This document shows, piece by piece, positions 42,659 through 54,971 of a stretch of 64,000 bases of DNA. Source of the DNA: Hawksworthiomyces lignivorus (taxonomy: Eukaryota; Ascomycota; Sordariomycetes; Ophiostomatales; Ophiostomataceae); assembly GCA_002917075.1 (NCBI GenBank), contig NTMA01000127.1:1-64000 (forward strand). The letters run 5' to 3'. Position 1 is the stretch's first letter; the number at the start of each line of letters is the position of its first letter. A program made the position numbers and the translations under genes. Below the pieces are notes generated by a model that was not told the origin of the DNA, did no database searches, and saw nothing but the letters and a program-made list of their open reading frames with translations.

Positions 42659-43649
42659 CCCTACTCACCACTACTGTAATCTCCTTTGTTTAACCACCAC
42701 CACCACTACTACTACTGCTACTCAGACTGTCTCATTATACACAATAATATCTTCACTTAATTAGGCGGTGGTTTCTACCCCAGAGGGTTCCACCTAGATT
42801 AGACGTAAATAGTCAGGATTGGTTAATAAATACGATTAAACTCTACGGCTGCTAGAAAGCGCCCTAAAAGTGCACACGATCCTGCGGCTTGACAACAACC
42901 TCCCTGTGCTTACGCTCCCGCCCAGAGTGCTGTACGGAGGCCAATGGCTAGCAGTTTTGCATCTATGGGGTCGCCGCCTGCGCAGTCGGCTCCCGTTTCA
43001 ATAGATGTAGAGCACTTTATTTAGTCTTATAGTTTAGGAAAAAGTAGACACACGCTGTCACTTTCCTGAGCTTTGGAAAGGATCTGGTCATTAAGCTTGT
43101 TTTCGCGAAGTGTGGCAGCGGATAAAAATGCTAGTACACAAAAATGGACAACATATAACGGTGGACGATACAAGCAATCACCGGTATAAAATGTGCTCGC
43201 ATAAAATGTGCTAGTATATGACATGTGGTGGAAAAGCAAAAAGCGGCGGCCAGAATAGCACTTTCTGCCTTTAAGCTGTAATATAGATCAACATGATCAA
43301 GTCCTGTACCTTCGTTGGCTAGTAGCCGTGGCTCACCGCGTCTGATTTCGTTGCCGGAAGAGCGGTGCAACGGATATGTCCAATCTACGCGGCGAGATGA
43401 AATTTTGCTTCGAACGTGCATGCATTGACACACGGGCCTCATGCCTCAGGAGATGGCGCAAATTAGGCAAACCGCAAGGCTGTCTCATAAACCTTGCAAT
43501 CTGTGATTTGGTCCGATGAACCCGGTTCCGTCCAAATTTGCTGCTCCTATTCCATCTTGTTTTTTGAACCAGCAATTAACAAATAAAAACTAACAACAAA
43601 CAGCAGAAGATACTATCAACTCCCACGTTTAATTTAAACAGTATTAATT
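42659..43649. other. Intergenic region upstream of HET gene 1
   Basis: Contains the LINE 3' flank, a duplicated ATAAAATGTGCT near 43183-43212, and a 42-bp block at 43239-43280 that is shared with the promoter of the second HET gene. No coding sequence is supported. Confidence 0.45.
43239..43280 (+). repeat. 42-bp block shared upstream of both HET genes, copy 1
   Basis: Aligns without gaps to 46332-46373 at 36 of 42 positions; the first 17 bases (AAAAGCGGCGGCCAGAA) are identical. It ends 370 bp before the HET gene 1 start. It could be a regulatory element or a repeat remnant. Confidence 0.6.
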
Positions 43650-45653
43650 ATGGAAAAGGACAATAGCCGAATGATTGACGAGGCTGAGGAGAGCCCAGTA
43701 TCACTTCAGCGGCAAACCTCCCCAAGCCAAATTACAGCAGTTGATACTCTGCCCTCCCAGCCTCTCGATGACCCGTCCAAACAAATCCGCATCCTCCGGC
43801 TGGAACCGAGCATAAGTGGCCAAGACGACCTTATCATATGTAGCCGCTACGCGGCCTATCTCGATGGCGAGTCAGAAGGCCCTAAATACGAGGCGTTGTC
43901 TTATGTCTGGGGCGATCCCCATGTTTGTAGAATCATTGTCGTGGACTCGGTACCAGTCTACGTGACGACTAATCTGGAGGCCGCACTCCGATGGCTGCGG
44001 CCTCCTATCGGGGGTGAAACACGCCATTTATGGGTCGACGCGCTCTGCATCAACCAGGGGGATGATATAGAGAAGGCACACCAGGTTGGCCTCATGGCTC
44101 AAATCTACTCGCGATCAACCCACGCCATCCTCTGGCTCGGGGAGTTTTATACGGACCCGCCGAGGCAGACCTTTCTCCGCATGAAATCCAGTGGCACAAG
44201 CGCTCCACAAGAACAGAGAACATACGCGCCAGGAACTCGTCTGTCAAGCCCGACACCAAAGGCTTCCGATCCGTATGTCACCATGCATCGCGAAGACGTC
44301 ACGGCTGCATTTGACGTGCTGCGTTCCATGGCCACCGGCGAACATTTCTGGCCTTTGGCACCCCTCTCACAAGAGAACCCCGACGAGGAAAAGCTGAAAA
44401 AAGCGGAACAAGCTTTGCAGACGCTCATGGACCTTCCCTGGTGGCACCGCGGCTGGACCGTGCAAGAAGCGGTTCTGCCTCCCCGGGCTACCCTGCAGTA
44501 TGGCTCTGAGAAGATCGACAGAGACTCCGTTTTCGAGGCCGTCAGCAAAGCTGGCCTCCATATCCTACGCGGGTGCTGCGAGTTCTCCATTGCAGTTCCT
44601 CTTTTGGGCACTGTGGACGCCATTCGCATGTTCCAGACCAGACCGCGGTCGATTGTGTCATTTATTGAGGCCCTAGAGATGTTTCGGCATCGTGCGGTCT
44701 CAGATCCACACGATAAGATTTTCTCTTTGATGGGGTTGGGTGGCAAAGAAATTGAAGCCGTGCTGAAAGTAGACTATAAGTCATCTCCCCAAACAATCTA
44801 CACACGGACAGTCCGCGAGCTAGTGAAGGCCACCAACAATCTGCTGCCGCTTCTGCGGCTACTAGAAGAAGGCCGTCAAGCCGGCCTACCGTCGTGGGTA
44901 ACCGATTTCGCCGCCGTTACGAGAATCAGCCCCCATGAAGATATTAGCACCTGGCGGACGGGATACCCAACGTACAATGCGAGTGCATCAGCTCCTGCCT
45001 ATGCATTTCCAGCTCCGGGAGGTGATGAATCAATTCTCATCCTGGGGGGATTCTACATGGGCCACATTATCCAAATGGGCGATGTTTTAACTTCGGACTA
45101 CCGACATGATCGCCGCATCATAGATCAGTGGCAGCATATTGTAGACGATTTGGAGAGAAAGGCAAAGGACCATGCATATCCGTCTGGGGGGACATACCAG
45201 GATGCCTTCTGGCGGCTGATGGCTACTGACCTGGCACTCGAAATCGGCAAAGAGAAAGGCCGGAGTTTTATTCGCCGTGCCACGGCTGCAGATGAGATGG
45301 CCTGCCGGCGCAAGTGGGCACCAGCGAATAGAGGCGACAGAGATGTTTTTGAGACACGGCCAATAAACAGACGACTCTTCGTCACAAATGAGGGCTTACT
45401 CGGCTTAGGAGAGAGAGACGTAGTTGTCGGAGATGAAGTACTCATCCTGTGTGGAGGCAACATGCCATTTGTTTTGCGGCCGTGTCCAGGAGAACAGGCC
45501 AAGCGGGAAATTTACCGAGATACAGAGAAAGGAGGCAATCAACCCCCTCTGACAGAACATTGTACCTACATTGCACCAGCCTATGTGCATGGCATCATGG
45601 ACGGCGAATTGCTGGCCATGGAAAAGCGGCCACGTTGGATCTATCTACACTGA
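43650..45653 (+). CDS. HET-domain protein (heterokaryon incompatibility family), gene 1
   Basis: Single exon, 667 aa. The HET domain (PF06985 type) begins about residue 85: YEALSYVWGDP, then VTTNLEAALRWLRPP, the hallmark LWVDALCINQGDDIEKAHQV and MAQIYSRSTHAILWLGEF, and finishes with GWTVQEAVL near residue 275. The later part has the usual HET-gene tail: DPHDKIFSLMGLG, LPSWVTDF and, near the end, GDEVLILCGGNMPFVLRPC with YVHGIMDGE. HET domains trigger cell death on recognition of genetically different partners in vegetative incompatibility; many paralogues have unknown partners. The frame is intact. It lies 1.2 kb upstream of a second HET gene in the same orientation, and the two share a promoter-side sequence block. 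Confidence 0.9.
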   Translation: MEKDNSRMIDEAEESPVSLQRQTSPSQITAVDTLPSQPLDDPSKQIRILRLEPSISGQDDLIICSRYAAYLDGESEGPKYEALSYVWGDPHVCRIIVVDSVPVYVTTNLEAALRWLRPPIGGETRHLWVDALCINQGDDIEKAHQVGLMAQIYSRSTHAILWLGEFYTDPPRQTFLRMKSSGTSAPQEQRTYAPGTRLSSPTPKASDPYVTMHREDVTAAFDVLRSMATGEHFWPLAPLSQENPDEEKLKKAEQALQTLMDLPWWHRGWTVQEAVLPPRATLQYGSEKIDRDSVFEAVSKAGLHILRGCCEFSIAVPLLGTVDAIRMFQTRPRSIVSFIEALEMFRHRAVSDPHDKIFSLMGLGGKEIEAVLKVDYKSSPQTIYTRTVRELVKATNNLLPLLRLLEEGRQAGLPSWVTDFAAVTRISPHEDISTWRTGYPTYNASASAPAYAFPAPGGDESILILGGFYMGHIIQMGDVLTSDYRHDRRIIDQWQHIVDDLERKAKDHAYPSGGTYQDAFWRLMATDLALEIGKEKGRSFIRRATAADEMACRRKWAPANRGDRDVFETRPINRRLFVTNEGLLGLGERDVVVGDEVLILCGGNMPFVLRPCPGEQAKREIYRDTEKGGNQPPLTEHCTYIAPAYVHGIMDGELLAMEKRPRWIYLH

Positions 45654-46850
45654 CCAGTTTTAGATGATAGCCCTTGAAAGCTCACGACCTTTCCGCTGGA
45701 GCAAAATTCTCAATATGGATTCCGTCCAGAGCAGCTGCTGCCTGCTCTTAGCTTGGGACATGTACTTTATCAACCAGATGGGCGACATCAACCTCGTCAT
45801 GCACTACACGTTTTATGTGCTCCAGACCAGCATTGGTCTCGAGCACTAATTGTCTATGATTTTTGGTGGCTAGCTGGGCAGAATTAAAGTCATGATCTGG
45901 GGCTTGTTCGGCTTGGGTATCTGTATAATGATACTTGCCATTCTTTTGTCCATCGGCACCAAGAGGTGCGTTGTAGTCGCGGTAGCATTTTTCTTCCTGG
46001 CAGATTGAATTAAAAGTAAATAAAGGGCATGGCTCAACACCTGACATTGCGCGTGACACGATCTAAAAAAATACTCTAGTCTCAGTAGCCTTGAGGTTTC
46101 GAGTTTTCTACGGCTTTCATTTAGGTTGCTCCAAAAGCACTCAAGTTCAGCTCCGCTTATGAAATCCGAACGAGAAAAATCCCCTTTTCAGAAATTCAGG
46201 CACAAAGCACTTGAGCATTACGCACATGCACTCAGCAATGCACCACCATAGAGATGGGTTGAAGTACAAAGTACTTCGAAAAGGCAATCCCTCGCTGCAG
46301 AGACCGCCAAAAGTAGCGCCCCACGACAGCCAAAAGCGGCGGCCAGAACAACGCTTTCTCACTTTAACCTGTATGAGCGGTGAGCCTTGGAAGGCTCTTC
46401 CCTTATAGAATTATGCCACAGGCGAGGGCCGCACTCGTGTGATTGGACTGACCCCGCATCAAGCCAGCCTTGCGGCGATGAGCAGAAATAGAAATACAGG
46501 CTGTGATATCTGCTCTCAAAGGAATTGATTCATTTTCTTCGGACTACTGAGATTACAATCTGGCAGTGGACTCGACAGCAATCACAGAGTCTCATGGTGA
46601 AACGCCTTCCAACTGCTGCGGCATCTCACTGGATTTGTGACTTGTTCTGAGGTGCATGCTCCTGTCCGACTTCATCGAATTCCTGCTCGCATCCATTCTT
46701 ATTGCAGTTTATTAGACGTGGAGTGTCACAACAAGACGTCAGATCGCCCAAGCACGCCACGTCAGAATTACCGTGCTGCCAGAAGCGTGGAAATTAGCAG
46801 AAGCGAGACGACTTGATTCAACAACGAGAGACTCGAGTGATAGCAGCGAA
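45654..46850. other. Intergenic region between the two HET genes
   Basis: No gene is called. A minus-strand open frame at 45748-46059 has plausible composition but no family motif. The shared 42-bp block lies at 46332-46373. Confidence 0.4.
46332..46373 (+). repeat. 42-bp block shared upstream of both HET genes, copy 2
   Basis: Partner of 43239-43280; it ends 478 bp before the HET gene 2 start codon. Confidence 0.6.
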
Positions 46851-49548
46851 ATGGACGCACTAGGCTCGAATTCAAAGTCGGCTTATGACTCAGTGAAGGT
46901 GATGGAAAGTTTTAACTCTTTTATTCGGGACATACCCTCTCTCCAGCAACCTAAAAATGAAGCCGCATTAGATATTCCCACGGTAAGGCCAGATGGACTG
47001 CCCATCATCAGACCACCAGAGAATGCAGAAATCAGGACCGCATCAATATTTGACTACAAAGAATTGCCGACCCGTACTTCCATTCGACTGCTGAAGGTCG
47101 AGCCTTTAAAAAGAGACGAGACAATATTTGACATATACGCCCCAATTCACTGCTCGCTACGTGTTGTTGACCTAGCCGATAATCCTCCTCCGTATGACGC
47201 CCTCTCGTATACGTGGGGAGATCCTCGCATGCTCTATGCAAACGCTTCGGAGGTGTCTTCTCCCGAGGCCTGGGCAGCATCTGCTTTCGACATCTATTGC
47301 AATGGAAAGCCCGTCTCTGTCAGCACGAATCTGTGGACAGCCTTGCTCGGCATTCGCTGTTTTGCAACACGGGCTTCCAAAGTTCCCGGGGACTCGAAAG
47401 CTAAGACGTCGCAGTACGTATGGATTGATGCTTTATGCATCAACCAACAAAACGTCGAAGAAAAGAACCAGCAGGTTTTGCTTATGAGCCGTATATACCG
47501 AACTGGCCAGCGCACCTTAGTGTGGCTAGGAGGAGAGGACGGCTATACAGAGATAACGTTAAAAGTTTTGGAAAATATGAGCGATTCTATGCACAAAAAT
47601 CCGGGGAAGGCCAGGAGTCTGCGACGAACGGACGTATTCAACCCTTTCGGAAACGAAGTCTGGAAGAGGCTCGGATGGGAACCCATCGGTGTCGTACAAT
47701 GGGTTGGACTCTACACTTTTCTCAGTCGAGCCTGGTTCCAGAGAGCTTGGGTTCTGCAAGAGGTCGCATTGGCGAAAAGAACAATTTTTCTCTGTGGTGA
47801 GCAACCTTGGTGTTCCATTTCAGTTATCCGTGTGCACCTTCTGCCTTCACGGGTTATGCTGCATCGATCCCTGACTGAAGCATTATTGTAATACCCTGTC
47901 ATTTCTTTATACCTCTTTTGCTGCGAAGACGCTGACTCCGAGTCTTATAGGGCTGTTCGTTGTCGAGGAAGAAACGATGTGTCGAGCATTATTGTTCCTC
48001 TTGGAATCCAGCTGGGCTGTCAGTATTGTCAGTCTTGTGAGTCCAATTATCAGAGGTCCTTCCGTCTCGCCCCAAAGTTTTCGGCGTTTCGACATCCCGG
48101 CAAATCTTAGTCTCTATCAAGATCAACCTCATTACATTTTCAATGTAAATTTCTATTTGACTGCTATCCATGCAAGAGGAGGCCTTGGGGTTGAAAGCGA
48201 CATCTTTGTCCGGAACGTATTACCTGATCCACTCTGGCTTTCTCTCGCGAAGTACCGACAACTTAAAGCGACGGATCCGCGAGACAAAGTTTACTCTTTC
48301 ATGGGGATTGCGGAGGAGTTCACGGGAGGCACTCCCAAGTTAGATCTTGTCCCAAATTACTCGCTTCCAGTCGAAGAAACATATATCGAGACGTGCAACT
48401 CTGTAATTCGAGCTACTGGGTCTCTGGATATCCTCTCCCTGAAGCAGGTGAACTCCTCCAGGAAGCTACCATCATGGGTGCCGGACTTCGAAGTTTATGA
48501 CGAGACAGAACCATTCAACAATGGGAGCCTCACATTCCCATTTGCGGCTGCAAAATATTTCTCCCCAACGTCAAGCGCAACCATCAAAGAACGGAACCGG
48601 CTTGTGGTTCAAGGTGTGCGTTTGTCTAAGGTTAAGAGGACGCATAAATTTGACCTGGATGACCTCGCCAGCGCTGTAGACTTCTTTAGTCTAATTTTGC
48701 CGTTGACGAAAGCAACAACACTCGAAATAAACGAAAACAGTCTCAACCTTGAAGAATCTACTCGGGAGAGAAACAAAGGGGTTATTGGAGGACCGTCGGT
48801 GGGGACAGAAGGTGCTACAGTGGCAGGTCAGACCCGATTCGAGGTTCTCTGGCGGACACTCATCATAGATTCTTTCTCGAAACAATGTCCCGCCCCTGCC
48901 GAGTGCGCTGCCACGATTGATAAGATATTTATGACCGCCTGGACGATGCCCATGTTCTACGCTGTACATCAGTTAGTTCAGCAGGAGATGGATGAAGCAG
49001 AATTATCTTCCGGCGACAATATGTCAAAGCTGGATAAGAATACCGTGTCCGAAGTAGACTGGAACGGATACAAAACTGAGATCGGACGTCAATTTGCTGC
49101 ATGGAATATGATACACGACCGCCGTCCAGACGATGATAATAAGACGGTCATGCCGCCTGATTTTATGGCATTTGAGAAGGAATATGAGATGGCAAAGCAA
49201 GTTGGTCTTGGGTCCTCTATAGCACTGAAATTCGCAGAGGAGATAAACAAACAAATTATGAACCTTTTCGGTGTCACGGAGTCTGAGGTGAAAAGAAGGA
49301 TAAAGCACATCCTCAACTCACGTGTTCTATTTGTTACTCTAGAAGGACACCTGGGAATTGCGATTGAGACAATAAAGAAAGAGGACGAGGTTTGGTTGTT
49401 GGCTGGTGGGAAGCTTCCTTTCATATTGCGACCTAATCGAGACGGCACATACCACTTTGTGGGAGATTCATTCGTCCACTGCATTTTGCAAAGCGAGAGA
49501 CTGCCGCCGAAATTGAAGGAAAATCTGGTTTCTATAGAAATAGTCTGA
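46851..49548 (+). CDS. HET-domain protein (heterokaryon incompatibility family), gene 2
   Basis: Two exons (46851-47796 and 47951-49548), 847 aa. The 154-nt intron starts GTGAGC and ends CTTATAG after a CTGAC branch site; it restores the frame between the HET domain and the tail. The start is the first ATG of the frame, at 46851. The HET domain begins about residue 110: YDALSYTWGDP, VSTNLWTALLGIR, then YVWIDALCINQQNVEEKNQQ and MSRIYRTGQRTLVWLGGED, ending RAWVLQEVALAKRTIFLCG. The C-terminal half has DPRDKVYSFMGIAEE, LPSWVPDFE and the terminal KKEDEVWLLAGGKLPFILRP with FVHCILQSE. Compared with gene 1 it is longer and divergent in sequence, so they are not recent duplicates. Intact as modelled. 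Confidence 0.87.
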
Positions 49549-52228
49549 CCAGCATTTTTAACGAGTTTTTTTTTTTGGTGTCTCATGTCAATCGCCATAA
49601 ATGATTTGTAAAATTGAGAGCAGCGAATTGACCCTCCCATACTCCGTACAGAGTATTATCATGCCAGGGCAGCTAGAGCCCGCTAAACGCCACCGTAATA
49701 GTATCCATAGAAGCGGTGTATTACCATGAATCGCAGCGGAAACATTTATCGTCATCAGAGATAATAACCTTATCAAACTAACACTTGTTACAGGATTTCT
49801 TGAACAAAAGTTTCAACTTATTTGTTAAACATTATCTCCTACTTTTTTGTTTAATTTCTTCAAAAAATAATAATAATGATACTAATTTAGAAGTAAATAT
49901 CTAAACCTAAATCCAATAATCAGGTACTACTTGTTCGCCAGTAACAACTGCTGACAAAAGCCAGCTACTGATTTGACAAGTCCAACGCGACGGCTTCACA
50001 ATTGGCAGCATAACCATCGCCAGCCAGCAATGCCTCGGTGGCCACCCTGGAAATTACCTATTAACAGCACGAGAATTAAGGGATAACGTGACTCGAGCCT
50101 TTTCGATGCAACCTTCTCGCCCAAAGAGCCCATTCAGCGACTACATTAGGTGTGTTATGCACATAAGGCCTATGGCACTCTGAGAAAATGCGTAGGTGTA
50201 TGTGCACCGTTCCCCTTGAGTAGTGTGGCTATGCACCCCGCACTTTTGCACTGTTGCTATCGTCAAGAGCTTTGATTCTCTGTTCCTCGATGTCTTTGTC
50301 TTTTATCGGAAGTGGATAGCAAATATGACTTGCATTAGCCCTGAGCTGAAGAAATTCTTGTCCAATTCGAGTAGGAAAGGGGGGACGCAAAGATGAAAAG
50401 AGTGAAAAGAGGTCTGTTCGACGAACTATAAATTGCCAATATTGATTCGAAAGAGGAATGGACAATATTTAAAGACGCACATACAAGCACGGAACTCACA
50501 CTCTTTATTTCAAGACCAAGATAATAAAATTTTTACTCGTTCCGTCGACAAGATGGTGAAAGGACTGGCGGGGCTCGGTGCGGTAGGATCTTGGGAGACG
50601 ATGTCTCGGACAAGAAGAATGGCGCGAATGCTGCCCCACTGACCGAACAATACAGAATGACAAGAAGAACCCCAAAAAAGACGAGTGCAGGAGAAGTCAT
50701 GAACAGAATACGACAGACAATCTTTTTCACCTGCATGCACGTGCGGACCAGGATGGCCCCTGCTTGCTGCCCTGTGCTTTCCCCGGCATCAGCGTGAGGT
50801 ATCAAAGCAGATAGTGTACGGCAGTTTGGATTTTGTCTGCCTGGCCACCGACCGTCAGAAACTAGTTACATATGGGCGTCGCACGGAGGTGTGCGGAAGA
50901 CGAGTTATGCTCTTCCATTCCGTACCTACGGACACTAGCAGAAGCGGTCCGTGTTGGTGCAGCTCCCCGGCTTTTCCTGTCCTCCAATGGTATTCGTTGT
51001 ACGTGTCCCTCCCGTACCAAGTTTTGAGCAAGTAGCTGGGAGAGGCTGGGGAAGAGGGAGGGACACGGAGGCAACTTCTGGACCGACCAGCAGTCGATAC
51101 GACGCTACTGCGGAGTAGAGAGTTGAAGAAGAAAAAGAAAGAGGGATAAACGAGAAAATCCCTGGTAATCTAGCCCTCCTAGAGACTATGCATCTCTCCG
51201 CATCTTGCTTCTGTTTCGGAGAATTTGTCGTTCATTAGAATAAGCGTAAAATAATTTGGAAACATGCTAGTACAAAGAAGTGAAAACTCAGAAAGCTTTT
51301 TTTTTTCTTTTAAACTTTAATCCTCCTTGACGGCGGTTGGACCCTGGCTCGGCCGTTTTTATTCATTAACATCCCCCCTTTCCCCTCTTTCTCTCTCTTG
51401 GCATTCACCTTCCGCTTTTTGTCTTTCCCCGGATTTTTCTTCCTTCTCTCATTTTTTTTCAGCAGTTTGCTATATAGTTGAATTTGTCTCATGGGCCATT
51501 TGCCGTTCTTTCAAGACAATTTTGGTTGGGAATTTGGCCTTTATACAAGGCGGGCAGGGAAACAAGTCAAGATGGAGGGGAGTAACCTGTAATCATGAGA
51601 TTGGCTGAAAACGAGCATTTCTTGGCGTTCATAACATTGATTCTTTTTGGTGCGTGTTTTATTTCTGCATTTTTTGCTTGCATACTTCAGCGCCGTTGTG
51701 ACCCTTTTCGTCACACTATGGTAGTAGATCCCCGGAGAGAAGAAACCAGCCGCCTGCATGCTCTCGACCCTCCGTGCGGAGACCGGCCACCGACCACGCG
51801 GACGTGCATACGCACAGCGTAATGGCTTTTTTTTCCCTCTTCTTTAAATTACTTGCTTATTTTGCTGTGGTCTCCCAAACAAATGTCCAAGCTTTCGGTT
51901 TCTTGTGAGATTGGCCTGGCAGAAAAACAACGAAGCGGCAGAACCATAGTAAAGAAGAGAGAGAGAACTGCACTCTCATGAGAATTCACTTTGATTAATA
52001 GATCCTTAAAAGATCTTGTTATTTCTTCACATCCCCGCAAAATACCCTTGAACCCTGTCCATACTTTGCCTCTTACGATGAATTTTGTGCATATCTCCCC
52101 AGTCGCTTGGAGGTAGTATCTGCGATCGATCTTGGGGCTTGCCATATATTATTTCGAAAGGGCCCAGTCTCTATTCCACCCTTGCCTTCTTTCTTCTCCG
52201 CTTTCCATTGCCAACGCCAAATGACAGC
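49549..52228. other. Long intergenic region (2.7 kb), no gene seen
   Basis: Largest gene-free stretch of the window. 49800-49920 is AT-rich. Pyrimidine-rich tracts occur near 51360-51460, and 51850-52200 should include the receptor gene's promoter and leader. The open frames present are short, overlap on both strands and show no motifs. Confidence 0.4.
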
Positions 52229-53580
52229 ATGGCTTCCAATTCAACAGCAGATGGGTCATCGTCTTCATCCTCCTCCTATTCCTATGCGGATTTGGCCCAC
52301 GATGACAAGCGGCGATCCACGCTCGTGTCCATCTGGCTGTTGACTGGCCTGGCATTTCTCTTCCTCGCCACCCGCATTTTGTGCAAGCTCTGCACACGTC
52401 GGCGCCTCTGGTGGGACGATCATGTCATGATTTTGTCTTGGGTAATATCCCCGTCCTAGAAAAAGCAATATTGCTGATTTCCTTACTGTGAGGCTTAATT
52501 GTGCATGTATTAACACATTTTCCAGATCGTCCTCACCGTCTCGGTGGGCCTGTCTAGCTGGGCCATCGCAGAAGGAGAGGGCCTCCACGTATGGGACGTC
52601 CCAGCGCAGCACTACAGCGTCATCGGCATGCTGGGCAACCTGACGGGCACCTTCTCCATCCTGGGTGCCGTCTGGAGCAAGACATCCTTTGCGCTGACGC
52701 TGTTGCGGCTCATGTCCAGCCGGCACATGCGCGTGCTGCTGTGGCTGGTCATCTTGAGCATGAACGTGGCCATGGGGCTCAACGCCGTCTTCCTCTGGGT
52801 GCGCTGCATGCCCCTAGTCAAGACTTGGGATCCCTCGATTCCGGGCACCTGCTGGGCACCGCAGGTGTACCCGATCTACGGAATCTTCGCAGCAGGCTAC
52901 TCAGCAGTCATGGACTTTGTGCTGGCACTGCTTCCCTGGAAGATCGTCTGGCGGCTGCAGATGAAGAGGCAGGAGAAGTTTGGCGTAGCCATCGCCATGA
53001 GCCTCGGTGTTGTGTAAGCTCGCTGCGAGAGTCTTGAATTGATTCCGTCCACTTGAAATTAACAAAATCTTCAAAACAGTGCCGGCGGAATGGCCATCGT
53101 CAAAACATCGCAGATCCCGACTTTGGCATCTGGTGATTTTACATGTATGTAATCTACAAAAGACCAAATAAGTGCAGCAAGGAATCAGGAGAATGCTGAC
53201 CAACAGACGCGTCTATCCCGCTTATTGTCTGGGGCGCAGCCGAGACCGCCGTCACCATCATGGCGGCCTCGATCCCCGTCTTGCGTGTACTGCTGCGAGA
53301 TGCCAAGCAACTAACTCTCCGGCACTACCAGGTGTCGACGGCTGTCAGCGATGCCCGGAACATCAATACGACGGCAGATGACAACAACGACGCGGAAGTG
53401 AACGACAAAGACGCCGTGGTCTTCGTCGGGCTTCGTGACGAAGAGAACGTGGAAGAGGACCAGAGGGCGCTCCGGTCGGTCCGCAGTCAGCAGAACGTAG
53501 GCGGCAGCGGTGGACCGGGGTCGACCAAAGAGTCCGACACATACAGCATACGCATCGGGCTGAGTGATGATTTAAGATGA
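52229..53580 (+). CDS. Pth11-like seven-transmembrane protein (fungal rhodopsin-like domain)
   Basis: Four exons (52229-52441, 52526-53013, 53080-53144, 53207-53580), 379 aa; introns of 84, 66 and 62 nt, the last with a CTGAC branch site. The pattern is that of the fungal 'rhodopsin' integral membrane domain found in Pth11-type receptors. Helix 1 is IWLLTGLAFLFLATRIL, followed by the loop RRLWWDDHVMILSW. Further helices include WSKTSFALTLLRLMS, LLWLVILSMNVAMGLNAVFL, PIYGIFAAGYSAVMDFVLALL followed by PWKIVWRLQMKRQEKFGV, and the final IVWGAAETAVTIMAASIPVLR. No CFEM domain precedes it. The cytoplasmic tail of about 100 residues is acidic and disordered. Proteins of this group are candidate GPCRs for surface sensing; the ligand is unknown. 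Confidence 0.85.
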
Positions 53581-53826
53581 TCCCTTGAAACAACAAAAAA
53601 AATTCGAAAACTTAAAACATTAAAAAATGAAGGCAAAATGAAAAAGGGTCAAAAAAAGCATTAAAATAAGCAATGTAATCATTATCGAGCATTATTGTTT
53701 AGCTTCAAGTACTGTCTAATTGAGCAAAAGCATTGTTTTTACACATAACAAACACAATCCACTGCCGGATAGTATACCACCAAAAAATCCAATAAATAAA
53801 AAGGCAATCTCTACTTTTGATTCATA

Positions 53827-54971
53827 TTATTCCTTCAGAGACTTCAGGATGCTCCGGGCGTCGGCAAAGTCGAAATCGTCCAGGGTCTCTTGCCACAGTA
53901 GTTCGACGCACTCTTTGCCTTTGGGACTGTATACAAACGCAGCAAATCTGATGGAAAAAAAAATTAGCGGCACGGATTCTTTACTAGGCAGGAAAACGGA
54001 AGAAGGAAAGAAAAGTAAATGTTATATGGGAAAAGAACATACGGTCGGATCTCCCAGTCCATGAGGAAGCAGCCATGCGATTCTGGACCGCGGACCACGG
54101 CGGCGTCGATGTAAGTGGACCCACCCGCGGCTAAGCTGCGACCGGTGATGACCTTGCTGAGCCATAGGATGGCGGGCAGCAGCCAGCCAGTGACCTCGTT
54201 CTGCAGGCCGGTGCCACGGATGTAGCCCGGGTCGACCAGGTTGACGACGGTGTCGGCGGGGTCGACGAGGGGGAAGAGCTTGACGAAGAAGAGGTGGCCC
54301 AGCAGCTTGGACGACCAGTAGCGCTCCTCGGGCTCAAAGGGCTGCTTGGCCGTGTCGTCGAAGGAGGCGAGCAGGGGCCGCGTGTCCTCCCAGGGGTGCT
54401 TGGAGGCGAGCGACACGCCCGAGTTGACAATGGTGAGGCGGGGCGCGGCGCCGGCGGCAGCCTTCTTGGCCTTGAGCACGGGCAGCAGCAAGATCGCCAG
54501 CAGAAAGGTCGACAGGTAGTTGACCTGAATGACACGCTCGTGGCCCGTCTCGGCGCAGAGGGAAAATTCTACGCCCAGGATACCAGCGTTGAGGATCACG
54601 ACGTCGATACGGCTTAGCTCGCTTGCGGCGCGCGCGGCAAAAGCCTGCACGGATTTGTAAGACTCCATCTGCAGCTCCCACACGTCGAATGTGGCCTTTG
54701 GGAACTGCTTGCGCAGGTTAGCGACGGCGCTCTCGCCCTTGGCCACGGACCGGACGCCTAGGACCAAGTACGACAGGCCGAGACCGAGCAGCTGCCGGCT
54801 TGCCTCGAGGCCGAGGCCCGAATTGGCACCGGTGATGATGGCCGTCTGACCGGCGAGGTCGGTCGTGGATTTTGACGCATAGTTAGGGTAGTAGAGGAAC
54901 TGGGACCGCAAGAAAATGGATGCCCAGCTGCGGTCGATGGGTGCTGCGTCAAATGAGAGAGAAGAGGTCAT
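53827..54971 (-). CDS. Short-chain dehydrogenase (retinol dehydrogenase-like SDR)
   Basis: Two exons (54043-54971 and 53827-53947), 349 aa from the ATG at 54971; the 95-nt intron has a GTATGT donor and CATCAG acceptor. Motifs: AIITGANSGLGLEASRQLL for the dinucleotide, VVILNAGI, IVNSGVSL and the catalytic pair in RYWSSKLLGHLF (Tyr-x3-Lys). NLVDPGYIRGTGL follows. The approximately 60-residue extension around the core and the VRGPESHGCFL tail are typical of fungal SDRs near protochlorophyllide-reductase/retinol-dehydrogenase families, often found in secondary metabolism. No other biosynthetic gene lies next to it, so substrate and pathway are unknown. Confidence 0.83.

Noticed and set aside
45748..46059. 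Minus-strand frame with plausible amino-acid composition between the HET genes
   Set aside because: No ATG-initiated family match, no splice partner; could be a small gene but evidence is insufficient.
51327..51608. Pyrimidine-rich open frame resembling the CT-rich part of LTR-like family B
   Set aside because: Similarity is only CT-richness; the TGTTGT start and the TATA block are missing.
54131..54535. Pro/Ser/Arg-rich minus-strand frame
   Set aside because: Alternative frame of the SDR gene.
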